The translations under genes were made by a program, and so were the position numbers. From VAXT01 sp964591295 (GTDB taxonomy: Bacteria; Actinomycetota; Thermoleophilia; Gaiellales; Gaiellaceae), in contig CAZQAG010000055.1 of the NCBI GenBank assembly GCA_964591295.1, positions 1 through 15,216 on the forward strand: a stretch of 15,216 nucleotides of DNA, written 5' to 3'. Under the pieces are notes generated by a model. It saw only the letters and a list, made by a program, of their open reading frames with translations. It ran no database searches and was not told the DNA's origin. Shown one piece after another: positions 1 to 6,540 of the stretch (position 1 is the first letter of the stretch; every line of letters starts with the position of its first letter).

Positions 1-170
1 GCGTCCGCTCGTACAACTGCCTCAAGCGGGTCGGCATCGAGACGATCGGCGACCTCGTCGTGAAGAGCGAGAACGAGCTGGCCGCGATCCCGAACTTCGG
101 CAAGAAGTCGATCGAAGAGGTCAAGGAGACGCTGGCCACCCACGGTCTGAATCTCCGCGGCGACGAATAG
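1..170 (+). CDS. rpoA: RNA polymerase subunit alpha, C-terminal end (partial)
   Basis: The first complete codon is at position 3 and the frame closes with TAG at 168-170, giving the last 55 residues. They match the alpha C-terminal domain, which contacts UP-element DNA and activators. The segment VRSYNCLKR carries the Arg, Asn, Cys and Lys of the DNA-binding surface, and IPNFGKKSIEEVKETL is the second helix-hairpin-helix-like part with its conserved GKKS. The protein ends soon after this (LNLRGDE), as is usual. The 5' part lies outside the window. rplQ starts 11 nt downstream, the standard end of the alpha operon. Identification is firm. Confidence 0.95.
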   Translation, partial: VRSYNCLKRVGIETIGDLVVKSENELAAIPNFGKKSIEEVKETLATHGLNLRGDE

Positions 171-180
171 GACAGGAGCC

Positions 181-624
181 GTGAGGCACCACCGCAAAGG
201 GAAGAAACTCGGTCGCAGCTCGGCGCACCGCAAGGCGCTCTATTCGAACCTTGCGGGCGCGCTGATCGAGCACGGGCGGATCAAGACGACCCTCGCCAAG
301 GCGAAGGCAGTCAAGCCGATCGCAGAGAAGATGATCACGCTCGGGCGGCGAGGCGACCTCGCGGCACGGCGGCAGGCGCTTGCCTACCTGCGCTCGAACG
401 ACGTCGTCACGATGCTCTTCTCAGACGTGGCGCCGCGGTTCAGCGACCAGGCAGGCGGCTATTCACGGATCGTGAAGCTCGGCCCGCGCTTCGGCGACTC
501 GGCCGAGATGGTCTACCTCGAGTTCGTCGACTACGTGCCGCCTGCTCCGCGGGCGCGGGTCGTCCGCGAGCGAGAGCCCGAGGAGATCGAGGCCGAGGAG
601 GGCGCTCCGGGCGTCACGAGCTAG
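181..624 (+). CDS. rplQ: 50S ribosomal protein L17
   Basis: This is ribosomal large-subunit protein L17, which sits near the exit tunnel. The N-terminus MRHHRKGKKLGRSSAHRKAL is the family signature and fixes the GTG start at 181. The later segment PRFSDQAGGYSRIVKLGPR matches the conserved PRFxxxxGGYTRI block. An AGGAG lies at 174-178, only 2 nt before the start, so spacing is tight; translational coupling to rpoA, whose stop is 10 nt upstream, probably helps. The protein has 147 residues against about 120-130 for the core family. The extra is an acidic tail (residues ~128-142, rich in Glu), seen as extensions in other actinobacterial L17 proteins. It is the last gene of the operon here, since the next gene is on the other strand. 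Confidence 0.97.
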   Translation: MRHHRKGKKLGRSSAHRKALYSNLAGALIEHGRIKTTLAKAKAVKPIAEKMITLGRRGDLAARRQALAYLRSNDVVTMLFSDVAPRFSDQAGGYSRIVKLGPRFGDSAEMVYLEFVDYVPPAPRARVVREREPEEIEAEEGAPGVTS

Positions 625-663
625 CCGCTCCGGGAACTCCGGGAACCGCCCAGGCGTCACGTC

Positions 664-1296
664 TCAAAGACGCGACTCGAGCAGCACGAAGGCAGGGCTG
701 GGAATGTCGTCCGGGTTTGCCTCGACCCAGACCTCTGCATCCGGTAGCTCGTCGCGCAGCCGGGTGCCCAACTCGTTTGCTCGTTCCTCTGTGAGGACGT
801 CCACCGTCAGGTAGCGCCAGCGGCGATGCACCGGAAGTCCCTCCGCGCGGAGGCGCGTTTCGAGGAGTGCAGCCTCGCTGCGATCCGGCAGCTCGACCTT
901 GATCAGCCAGTCGTACGACCCTTCCTCCTTGACCTCCTGCAGCTCGCGCTCCTCTCTGCGGCGAGTTTCCTCACGCTCCTCGGCCTCGCTCTGCGGGAGC
1001 GGGATCGTCGCGTCACGCCACTCTTCGGCTACTGGATGCCAGCGCGTGACCGCGATCCGAGCGCTCAGCCCTTCGGCGGTCACGAGCTCTCGTGCGACAC
1101 GCTCCGCCTCGCCGGCCTCCGGCTCGCTGCCCGTATAGAGAAAGACATGTGATCCGTCGCGGGTCACGACCGCTCTTCGGCCGAGCCGCTCGCGCGCTTC
1201 GTCGTCGAGGTCGTGCGCGCGGAGCCGCTCTCCGAGCCCGTAGCCGCGCTCCTCGTCGTCGAGGTCGACCTCGACGCGCCATTCGTCTTCGTACAC
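664..1296 (-). CDS. conserved protein of unknown function with two similar halves
   Basis: I do not recognise the family. Start chosen: GTG at 1296, giving 210 residues beginning MYEDEWRVEVDLDDEERG; the longer reading frame upstream is Arg/Pro-rich shadow sequence of truA. There is no signal peptide or membrane helix, so it is probably cytosolic. It has two similar halves: residues ~4-95 (EWRVEVDL, then LGERLRAHDL, then VFLYTGSE) and ~130-200 (YDWLIKVELPD, then LETRLRAEGLP, then YLTVDVLTEE). They are joined by a Glu/Arg-rich helix around residues 105-128. Each half looks like a small beta-alpha-beta unit. It converges on rplQ (39 nt apart) and diverges from truA. No Shine-Dalgarno is seen; TATCAT lies 8 nt before the GTG, so the mRNA may be leaderless. 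Confidence 0.72.
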   Translation of the reverse strand: MYEDEWRVEVDLDDEERGYGLGERLRAHDLDDEARERLGRRAVVTRDGSHVFLYTGSEPEAGEAERVARELVTAEGLSARIAVTRWHPVAEEWRDATIPLPQSEAEEREETRRREERELQEVKEEGSYDWLIKVELPDRSEAALLETRLRAEGLPVHRRWRYLTVDVLTEERANELGTRLRDELPDAEVWVEANPDDIPSPAFVLLESRL

Positions 1297-1303
1297 GGGA
1301 CGG

Positions 1304-1310
1304 GATGATA
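1304..1310. promoter_or_regulatory. overlapping divergent -10 elements (truA and the 210-residue gene)
   Basis: On the minus strand the hexamer TATCAT (1310-1305) matches 5 of 6 positions of TATAAT and lies 8 nt before the GTG at 1296. On the plus strand GATGAT (1304-1309) matches 4 of 6 and lies 7 nt before the GTG at 1317. Both would place transcription starts at or near the start codons. No convincing -35 element is visible on either side. Functional assignment is inference. Confidence 0.45.
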
Positions 1311-1316
1311 AGCACC

Positions 1317-2033
1317 GTGCGCCTGAAACTGGAGCTTGAATACGACGGGACGAGGTTTCGCGGCTGGGCAACCCAGCCGAATCAGCGCACTGTCGAAGGG
1401 GTCGTGCGCGACGCGGTCGGCTGGGTCTACGAATCCTGGGAAAGGCTCGCTGTCGCCGGGCGTACGGACACGGGCGTCCACGCGCTCGGGCAGGTCGTGA
1501 GCGTCGACGTCGAGGGCGGGCCACCGGTCGAGCGTGCGGCCGAGGCGCTCAACACGGCCCTGCCGGATGACGTGTCCGTGACGGCAGCCGAGGAGGTCGG
1601 TCCCGACTTCCACGCCCGCCACTCGGCCCGGGGGCGCAGCTATCGGTACCGGATCTGGCGTCGCCGTACGCGCTCCCCGTTCGAGCAGCACCGCAGCTAC
1701 TGGTTTCCGCACCCGATCGACTACGGGTCACTTGGCGACTCGGCCGATCTCCTGATCGGTGAGCACGACTTTCGCGCGTTCACCCCGACCGTGACCCAGC
1801 ATCGGGACTTCACGCGCGAGATCCGAGAAGCGGCCTGGTTCGAGCGCGGCGACGCCCTCGAGCTCGAGATCACGGCAAACGGCTTCCTGCGCCACATGGT
1901 GCGAACCCTCGTCGGCACGATGCTCGAGCAAACGCCGCAGGATCTGGCTCATCTCTTGGCAGGCGCGCCGCGCGAGGAAGCCGGCACGACAGCTCCTCCG
2001 CACGGCCTCTATCTGGAGAGAGTCGAGTACTAG
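1317..2033 (+). CDS. truA: tRNA pseudouridine(38-40) synthase TruA
   Basis: TruA isomerises uridines 38-40 in the anticodon stem-loop of tRNAs to pseudouridine. The catalytic motif VAGRTDTGVHALGQV is intact, with its nucleophilic Asp. The opening MRLKLELEYDGTRFRGW and the later NGFLRHMVRTLVGT block are typical of the family. I chose GTG at 1317 because it gives the canonical N-terminus and follows a -10-like GATGAT by 7 nt. ATG at 1305 would add four residues but would overlap that element. The 238-residue length is normal for actinobacteria. ligA follows 24 nt downstream on the same strand, so the two may be co-transcribed. Confidence 0.93.
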   Translation: MRLKLELEYDGTRFRGWATQPNQRTVEGVVRDAVGWVYESWERLAVAGRTDTGVHALGQVVSVDVEGGPPVERAAEALNTALPDDVSVTAAEEVGPDFHARHSARGRSYRYRIWRRRTRSPFEQHRSYWFPHPIDYGSLGDSADLLIGEHDFRAFTPTVTQHRDFTREIREAAWFERGDALELEITANGFLRHMVRTLVGTMLEQTPQDLAHLLAGAPREEAGTTAPPHGLYLERVEY

Positions 2034-2057
2034 CGAGGCGTCGTTAGCATCTCGGCG

Positions 2058-4055
2058 ATGGCCACAAAGACCCTCGAAGCGCGCGTGAACGAGCTGCGCA
2101 AGCAGCTCGAGTACCACCTCTACCGCTACCACGTGCTCGACGATCCGGAGATCTCCGATGCAGAGTACGACCGGCTTTACGACGAGCTCAAGGCACTCGA
2201 GGAGGAGCATCCAGAGCTGATCACTCCCGACTCGCCGACGCAGCGTGTAGGCGCCCCAGCGAGCGGGCGCTTCCAGAAGGTGCAGCACCTCACTCCGATG
2301 GGCTCGCTCGAGAAGGTCGCCACGGACGAAGCGCTCGAGAAGTGGGCTGAGGACGTGCGGAAGCGGCTCGGCACCGACGAGCCCGTCGCCTACGTGACCG
2401 AGCCGAAGATCGACGGCCTCGCGATCAATCTCACCTACGAGGGCGGGCTGCTGACGCGGGGCGCGACGCGCGGCGACGGCGTGCAGGGCGAGGACGTGAC
2501 GGCCAACCTGCGCACGATCCCATCGATCCCGCTCAAGATGCGCGGCAGCGGTTTGCCGCCGGTTGCGGAAGTGCGTGGCGAGGTCTACATGCCACTCTCG
2601 GGTTTCCGTGACCTGAACACCCGCGTCGCCGAGCTGGGCCAGAAACTCGCACCCAACCCGAGGAACGCCGCTGCGGGATCGCTGCGCCAGAAGAACTCAT
2701 CGATCACGGCCTCGCGGCCGCTTGCCGTCTGGATGTACGGACTCGGCGCCGCAGAAGGGGTAGAGCTGGCAACTCACTGGGAGACGCTCGAGTGGCTGCG
2801 GGAGCACGGCTTCCGCACGAACCTCTTCGCAGAGCGACACGAGTCGATCGAGGCCGTCGCCGAGGTCTGCCGCCTCTGGGAGACCAAGCGGCTCGAGCTC
2901 GACTACGAGATCGACGGCTTCGTGATCAAGGTCGACTCCTTCGACCAGCAGCGGCGGCTCGGCGCCCTCCACGGGCGGCCGCGTTGGTCGCGCGCCTACA
3001 AGTGGGCGCCGATGACCGCGCAGACGAAGCTGCACAAGATCCACATCCGAGTCGGGCGCACCGGCGCGCTCAACCCGTGGGCGGCGCTCGAGCCCGTCGA
3101 GGTCGGCGGCGTCACCGTCTCGACCGCAACGCTCCACAACGAGGAGGACATCAACCGCAAGGACATCCGCGAAGGCGACACTGTCATCGTCCAGCGAGCC
3201 GGCGACGTGATCCCCCAGGTCGTCGGCCCCGTCCTTCCCCACAAGCGCGGGACGAAGCCCTTCCGCATGCCCGAACGCTGCCCTCTGTGCGGGGCAAAGG
3301 TCGTCAAGCCCGAGGGCGAGGCGATGCACCGCTGCCCGAACGCGAAGTGCGAGTCGCGTGGCCTCGAGACGCTCATCAACTGGGTCTGGGACATCGACGG
3401 CGTCGGCGAGCAGGCAATCCGGAGGCTCTGGCGGCAAGGAATCGTCACCTCGATGCCCGACCTGTACCGGCTGACGAAGGAGCAGCTGATCGAGGTCGAC
3501 GGCTACGCGGAGATCTCTGCCGGGAACGCCGTTGAGGCGATCGAGCAGTCGAGGAAGAATTTCACGTTCCACCGAATCCTTGCCGGGTTGAACATCCCGC
3601 AGACCGGCTGGGTCACCGCGCGCAACCTCGCGGCTCACTTCGGCTCGATCGAAAAGCTCTGCGACGCCACCCAGGAGGAGATCCAGGAGGTCGAGGGCAT
3701 CGGACCGGACCGAGCCGAGGCGATCGCCGAGTGGTTCTCGGACAAAGAGAACCGCAAGCTCGTCGACGAGCTGCGCGACCTCGGTCTGCGCTTCGAGAGC
3801 GGGGACGAGCTGAAGCCGGTCGAGGGGCCTCTCGTCGGCCAGACCTACGTCTTCACGGGCACGCTGGAGTCGTTCACCCGGGACGAGGCTGCAAAAGCGC
3901 TCGAGGAGAAGGGCGCCAAGGTCGGGAACTCGGTGTCGAAGAAGACCGCCGGCGTGATCGTCGGCGAGGATCCGGGCTCGAAGCTGAAGAAGGCCCAGCA
4001 GGCGGGGGTGCCGATCCTCGACGAGAAGGCGCTGAAATCGCTACTTCGCGGCTAG
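2058..4055 (+). CDS. ligA: NAD-dependent DNA ligase LigA (divergent variant)
   Basis: LigA seals nicks in DNA using NAD+. All domains are present in 665 residues: domain Ia (YHVLDDPEISDAEYDRLYDEL, ~24-44), the adenylation site EPKIDG with catalytic Lys117, an OB-fold, a Cys4 zinc site (C408, C411, C426, C431), helix-hairpin-helix repeats, and a C-terminal BRCT domain (~590-665). Several usually constant stretches differ: PMGSLEKV around residue 80 where PMLSLxNAF is usual, YKWAPMTAQT at 314-323 where YKFPxE is usual, and NIPQTGWVTA near 512 where IRxVGExTA is usual. It may therefore be a second, specialised LigA-type ligase; whether the genome has another cannot be seen. TAGCAT lies 7 nt before the ATG, with no clear Shine-Dalgarno. 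The 3' end overlaps dacB. Confidence 0.93.
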   Translation: MATKTLEARVNELRKQLEYHLYRYHVLDDPEISDAEYDRLYDELKALEEEHPELITPDSPTQRVGAPASGRFQKVQHLTPMGSLEKVATDEALEKWAEDVRKRLGTDEPVAYVTEPKIDGLAINLTYEGGLLTRGATRGDGVQGEDVTANLRTIPSIPLKMRGSGLPPVAEVRGEVYMPLSGFRDLNTRVAELGQKLAPNPRNAAAGSLRQKNSSITASRPLAVWMYGLGAAEGVELATHWETLEWLREHGFRTNLFAERHESIEAVAEVCRLWETKRLELDYEIDGFVIKVDSFDQQRRLGALHGRPRWSRAYKWAPMTAQTKLHKIHIRVGRTGALNPWAALEPVEVGGVTVSTATLHNEEDINRKDIREGDTVIVQRAGDVIPQVVGPVLPHKRGTKPFRMPERCPLCGAKVVKPEGEAMHRCPNAKCESRGLETLINWVWDIDGVGEQAIRRLWRQGIVTSMPDLYRLTKEQLIEVDGYAEISAGNAVEAIEQSRKNFTFHRILAGLNIPQTGWVTARNLAAHFGSIEKLCDATQEEIQEVEGIGPDRAEAIAEWFSDKENRKLVDELRDLGLRFESGDELKPVEGPLVGQTYVFTGTLESFTRDEAAKALEEKGAKVGNSVSKKTAGVIVGEDPGSKLKKAQQAGVPILDEKALKSLLRG

Positions 4056-5237
4056 GACCGCGGCGAAGCGGTCCTGGGCTTTGCGTGCCCAGAACGTCGA
4101 GACGGGCGAGCCGTTCTGGATCACCGAGAAGGCGTAACGGCGATTCGCGTAGCCGGAGAGGGCAGACGCCTCGTTCAGGGTGCCCGTCTTGGCCCGTACG
4201 CGTCCCGCTGCGGCCGTGCCCCGCATTCGTCGATCCAGCGTCCCGCTGCGTCCGGCGACCGGGAGGGAGGAGAGCAGGATCTCGCGCAGGTCCTCGTCGA
4301 GCCAGCTCGCGCGGAGCATGGCGACGACCGCGTTCGCCGTCAGCCGGTCGTACCGCGAAAGCCCGGAGCCGTCCACGATTCGGACGCCGGCGACCGGAAT
4401 CTGATGTTCGACGAGGAGTTGCCGGATGACCGTTGCCCCGGAGGCCGAACTGCCCTGGGCGGAGAAGCCGGCCCCGAGCTGTTTCAGGAGTATCTCGGCC
4501 GTGAAGTTGTCGCTCTCGTGGCCCATGTAGCGGAGGACCTGCTCGAGCGGCACCGACTCGATCGATGCCAGCGGTACCGCCTCCGCATCGGCCTGACCGG
4601 TCATGGCCCGTCCGGCGACCGTGATCCCGACCCGTAGCAGCGCGGCGCGGAAAGAAAGCGCCGCGGCGAAGGCCGGGTCCCGGGTGATGTGGCCTCGGTA
4701 CCGCGCCCGGTCGACGGTCAGAGCCGAGAGCGGGGCCGACTCGTTGATGAAGAACCAGGGCTTCCAACCCGGGCCCACCCGCTTTGCGTCGAAGAAGGAC
4801 TCGTCGCCGACGATGCGCCCGCCGATCCGACGGATGCCCTGGGCGTGGAGCTGCGAGGCGAGCTTGAGCAGATCGAGCGTCGAGAGGGTCGGGTCGCCGT
4901 AGCCCTTGAGGACGATGTCGCCGCGCCAGAGCGAACCGTCGAGCTCGCCCTCGCCGAGGACGTCGGTTCCGAACCGGAACATGGGCCCCAGCGCGAGGAG
5001 GCACGCGTACGTGACGGCGAGCTTCTGGTTCGACGCGGGGATCAGCGGCAGGCTCAAGTTGTGGGCGAACACCGGTCTGCCGGTGGTGAGGTCGACCACG
5101 ACGGCGGCCGAGCGTGACTTCGCCACGTGCGGGACGGTGAGCGCCCGTGAGAGCTGGCGGGCGAGCGGGGTCTGCCCTGCGGCGACGGGCGGCGCCAGGA
5201 ACGCTGCGGCGAGGACGACGGCAAGGGTGCGGCGCAC
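4041..5237 (-). CDS. dacB: D-alanyl-D-alanine carboxypeptidase/endopeptidase, PBP4 type (peptidase S13)
   Basis: This is a secreted class C penicillin-binding protein that trims or cleaves peptidoglycan cross-bridges. With the GTG start at 5237 it has 398 residues and a signal peptide (VRRTLAVVLAAAFLAPPVAA). The three active-site motifs are present: SxxK as PASNQK (Ser69, Lys72), SxN as SDN (242-244) and KTG as KTGT (350-352). An ATG at 5294 would add 19 residues ahead of the signal peptide and is less likely. A good promoter (TTGACG, 18 nt, GACAAT) ends 6 nt before the GTG, so the transcript is probably leaderless. The last 15 nt overlap the end of ligA on the other strand. Confidence 0.92.
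   Translation of the reverse strand: MRRTLAVVLAAAFLAPPVAAGQTPLARQLSRALTVPHVAKSRSAAVVVDLTTGRPVFAHNLSLPLIPASNQKLAVTYACLLALGPMFRFGTDVLGEGELDGSLWRGDIVLKGYGDPTLSTLDLLKLASQLHAQGIRRIGGRIVGDESFFDAKRVGPGWKPWFFINESAPLSALTVDRARYRGHITRDPAFAAALSFRAALLRVGITVAGRAMTGQADAEAVPLASIESVPLEQVLRYMGHESDNFTAEILLKQLGAGFSAQGSSASGATVIRQLLVEHQIPVAGVRIVDGSGLSRYDRLTANAVVAMLRASWLDEDLREILLSSLPVAGRSGTLDRRMRGTAAAGRVRAKTGTLNEASALSGYANRRYAFSVIQNGSPVSTFWARKAQDRFAAVLAAK
4052..4077 (+). terminator. stem-loop at the ligA stop codon
   Basis: A 10-bp stem (CTAGGACCGC at 4052-4061, GCGGTCCTGG at 4068-4077, one T-G wobble) encloses the 6-nt loop ggcgaa. It contains the ligA stop codon and is followed by GCTTTGCG, a poor T-run. It also lies inside the dacB coding end, so it may limit read-through of either convergent transcript. 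The terminator role is inferred. Confidence 0.45.
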
Positions 5238-5243
5238 GCGACC

Positions 5244-5273
5244 ATTGTCTGGACCGGGGTCGGACACCGTCAA
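5244..5273 (-). promoter_or_regulatory. housekeeping-type promoter of dacB
   Basis: On the minus strand, -35 TTGACG (5273-5268), an 18-nt spacer and -10 GACAAT (5249-5244) lie 6 nt before the GTG at 5237. The -35 matches 5 of 6 and the -10 matches 4 of 6 consensus positions. The spacing predicts transcription starting at or beside the start codon, giving a leaderless mRNA. It is the best-formed promoter in the window. Confidence 0.6.
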
Positions 5274-5277
5274 GTCA

Positions 5278-5438
5278 GGTCGAGCCTGGGGCACGTAGCT
5301 GAGCCGCCGGACCGCGCTGCTCGCCCCGATGCGGCGTCCTCAGTCGCACCCAGGCTGAATAGCCTTGGTGCTCCCTGCGTCCTTGCCTCGGAACGAGCAT
5401 CGTACCCCGGCGACGAGCGACGTACCCCAGGCTCGACC
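5278..5438. repeat. long nested inverted repeat (foldback) in the dacB / 5517 intergenic region
   Basis: The outer arms at 5278-5299 and 5417-5438 are inverted copies matching at 20 of 22 positions; the first 14 nt (GGTCGAGCCTGGGG) match exactly. Inside lie further complementary pairs in nested order: CGCCGG/CCGGCG (5305-5310 and 5407-5412), CGATGC/GCATCG (5327-5332 and 5397-5402), and an 11-bp hairpin with one mismatch and a GAAT loop (5346-5371). The direct repeat CGTACCCC (5401-5408 and 5421-5428) overlaps the right side. No ORF of note is here. It accounts for most of the 279-nt gap between dacB and the gene at 5517, and could be a structured RNA, a regulatory cruciform or a decayed mobile repeat. 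Confidence 0.6.
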
Positions 5439-5460
5439 ACTAGGTCCCTCAGTCGCAAAG

Positions 5461-5478
5461 ATGGGCCGAGCGGCCCAT
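5461..5478. repeat. 18-nt inverted repeat upstream of the 5517 gene
   Basis: ATGGGCCG and CGGCCCAT are perfect inverted copies separated by AG. The site ends 38 nt before the GTG at 5517 and 23 nt before the -10-like CATAAT at 5502, so it would cover the -35 region of that gene. It looks like an operator for a dimeric regulator. It is not followed by a T-run, so a terminator is unlikely. Confidence 0.45.
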
Positions 5479-5501
5479 AGCCCTCCGACCGCCGGGCTGC
5501 C

Positions 5502-5507
5502 CATAAT
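5502..5507 (+). promoter_or_regulatory. -10-like hexamer of the 105-residue gene
   Basis: CATAAT matches 5 of 6 -10 consensus positions and lies 9 nt before the GTG at 5517. No good -35 is visible. The 5' leader would be at most a few nucleotides. Confidence 0.4.
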
Positions 5508-5516
5508 CGAGCGAGC

Positions 5517-5834
5517 GTGGCTGACGACCTCGACTTCCTGCTAGAGCGTATCCGCGCTCTGATCGACGCCATCGACGAAGGCGCCCACCTCCCGCGCAAC
5601 GAGGTCGAGCCGACGTTGACCGAGGGTTATGCGCGAGCGCTCGAGCTCGACGCCGAATGCCTGCGGCTCGAGCATCGAATCGACAGGCTGACGCGAGAAG
5701 TTGCAGCCGAGCGCGATGTGCCGGCAGGAAAGCTCTCGGGGCTTCTTCGCCGGCTCCACGAGACCGAGCAGCGAAGCCTGGACCTGCGAGCGATGCTCGC
5801 ACCACTTCGCGAGCTCGTCGCAAAAGCGGCGTAA
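5517..5834 (+). CDS. small helical protein of unknown function
   Basis: I do not recognise this 105-residue protein. It starts with GTG at 5517 (MADDLDFLLERIRALIDAID) and is Leu-, Arg- and Glu-rich with heptad-like spacing through most of its length. Residues ~40-65 (LELDAECLRLEHRIDRLTRE) and ~75-100 look like two amphipathic helices that could form a coiled coil. There is no signal peptide, membrane segment or Cys cluster, so it is probably a cytosolic helical-bundle protein. Its TAA at 5832-5834 directly abuts the stop codon of the convergent response regulator, with no spacer. A -10-like CATAAT and an 18-nt inverted repeat lie upstream. Codon use resembles its neighbours. Confidence 0.7.
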   Translation: MADDLDFLLERIRALIDAIDEGAHLPRNEVEPTLTEGYARALELDAECLRLEHRIDRLTREVAAERDVPAGKLSGLLRRLHETEQRSLDLRAMLAPLRELVAKAA

Positions 5835-6515
5835 CTAGACGATCCCGGATCGGACCGCGTAGACCGCGGCCTGGATTCGGTTCTCGATCTGCAGCTTCAT
5901 GAGGATGTTCGAGATGTGGTTCTTGACCGTCTTCGGGCTGATGTGGAGCGCCTCGGCGATCTGGGAGTTGTCCTTCCCGTTCGCGATCAGGCGCAGCACC
6001 TCGAGCTCGCGCTCCGAGAGCTCGGCCCGGATCGTCTGAGCGCCCTGGTCGAGCGTGACCGCGCGTACCCTCTGCAGGACCTTCGCCGCGATCGGGGGTG
6101 AGATCAGCGACTCCCCGAGCGCTGCGGAGCGGATCCCGCGGATCAGCTCCTGGATCGACGAGTCCTTGATGAGGTAGCCGCACGCGCCCGCGACGATCGC
6201 ATCCATCACGTCCTCGTCGGTGTCCGAGATCGTCAGGACAACCACACGCGTCAGGGGGGCGAACGAGATGATCTCCCGAGTCGCCTCGACGCCGCTCATC
6301 CCCGGCATGTTCAGGTCCATGACGACGACGTCCGGAGCAACCTCACGGACGCACCGGATCGCGTCATGCCCGTTCGCCGCCTCGCCGACGATCTGAACTC
6401 CCTGCTCCTCCAGGAGGTTGCGCAGACCCGTGCGAAAGAGATCGTGGTCGTCCACGAGCAGGACCCGGAGCCCGTTGCTCTCGCCCTTGGCCTTCTCCTT
6501 GGGCTTCTGGCTCAA
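5835..6515 (-). CDS. two-component response regulator, NarL/FixJ (LuxR-HTH) type
   Basis: This is a DNA-binding response regulator of 226 residues. The receiver domain (~17-130) has the acidic pair Asp22/Asp23, the phospho-acceptor Asp67 (VVVMDLNMPGMSG), Thr95 and Lys117. The LuxR-type HTH (~160-224) has the signature LSERELEVLRLIANGKDNSQ and PKTVKNHISNIL. The start is TTG at 6515, giving a 15-residue Lys/Glu-rich lead before the receiver; a purine-rich GGGGGAAG lies 5 nt upstream. It begins 25 nt after the 3D-domain gene on the same strand, so the two are probably one transcript. No histidine kinase is in the window. By context it may act on envelope or cell-wall genes, which is inference. 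Confidence 0.92.
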   Translation of the reverse strand: MSQKPKEKAKGESNGLRVLLVDDHDLFRTGLRNLLEEQGVQIVGEAANGHDAIRCVREVAPDVVVMDLNMPGMSGVEATREIISFAPLTRVVVLTISDTDEDVMDAIVAGACGYLIKDSSIQELIRGIRSAALGESLISPPIAAKVLQRVRAVTLDQGAQTIRAELSERELEVLRLIANGKDNSQIAEALHISPKTVKNHISNILMKLQIENRIQAAVYAVRSGIV

Positions 6516-6540
6516 CGCCGCTTCCCCCGCTTCTCGACGG

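Noticed and set aside
2697..3638. A 313-residue minus-strand frame opposite ligA, and a 247-residue plus-strand frame within it
   Set aside because: Both are Asp/Arg/Leu-rich mirror or shifted frames of conserved ligase codons.
3874..5004. A 376-residue minus-strand frame overlapping dacB
   Set aside because: The dacB frame has all three catalytic motifs and a signal peptide; this one is the shifted, Arg/Pro-rich shadow.
5351..5371. The AGGCT-GAAT-AGCCT hairpin as a simple terminator of the dacB or 5517 gene
   Set aside because: It lies upstream of both divergent genes and has no T-run; it fits better as the inner part of the larger foldback.
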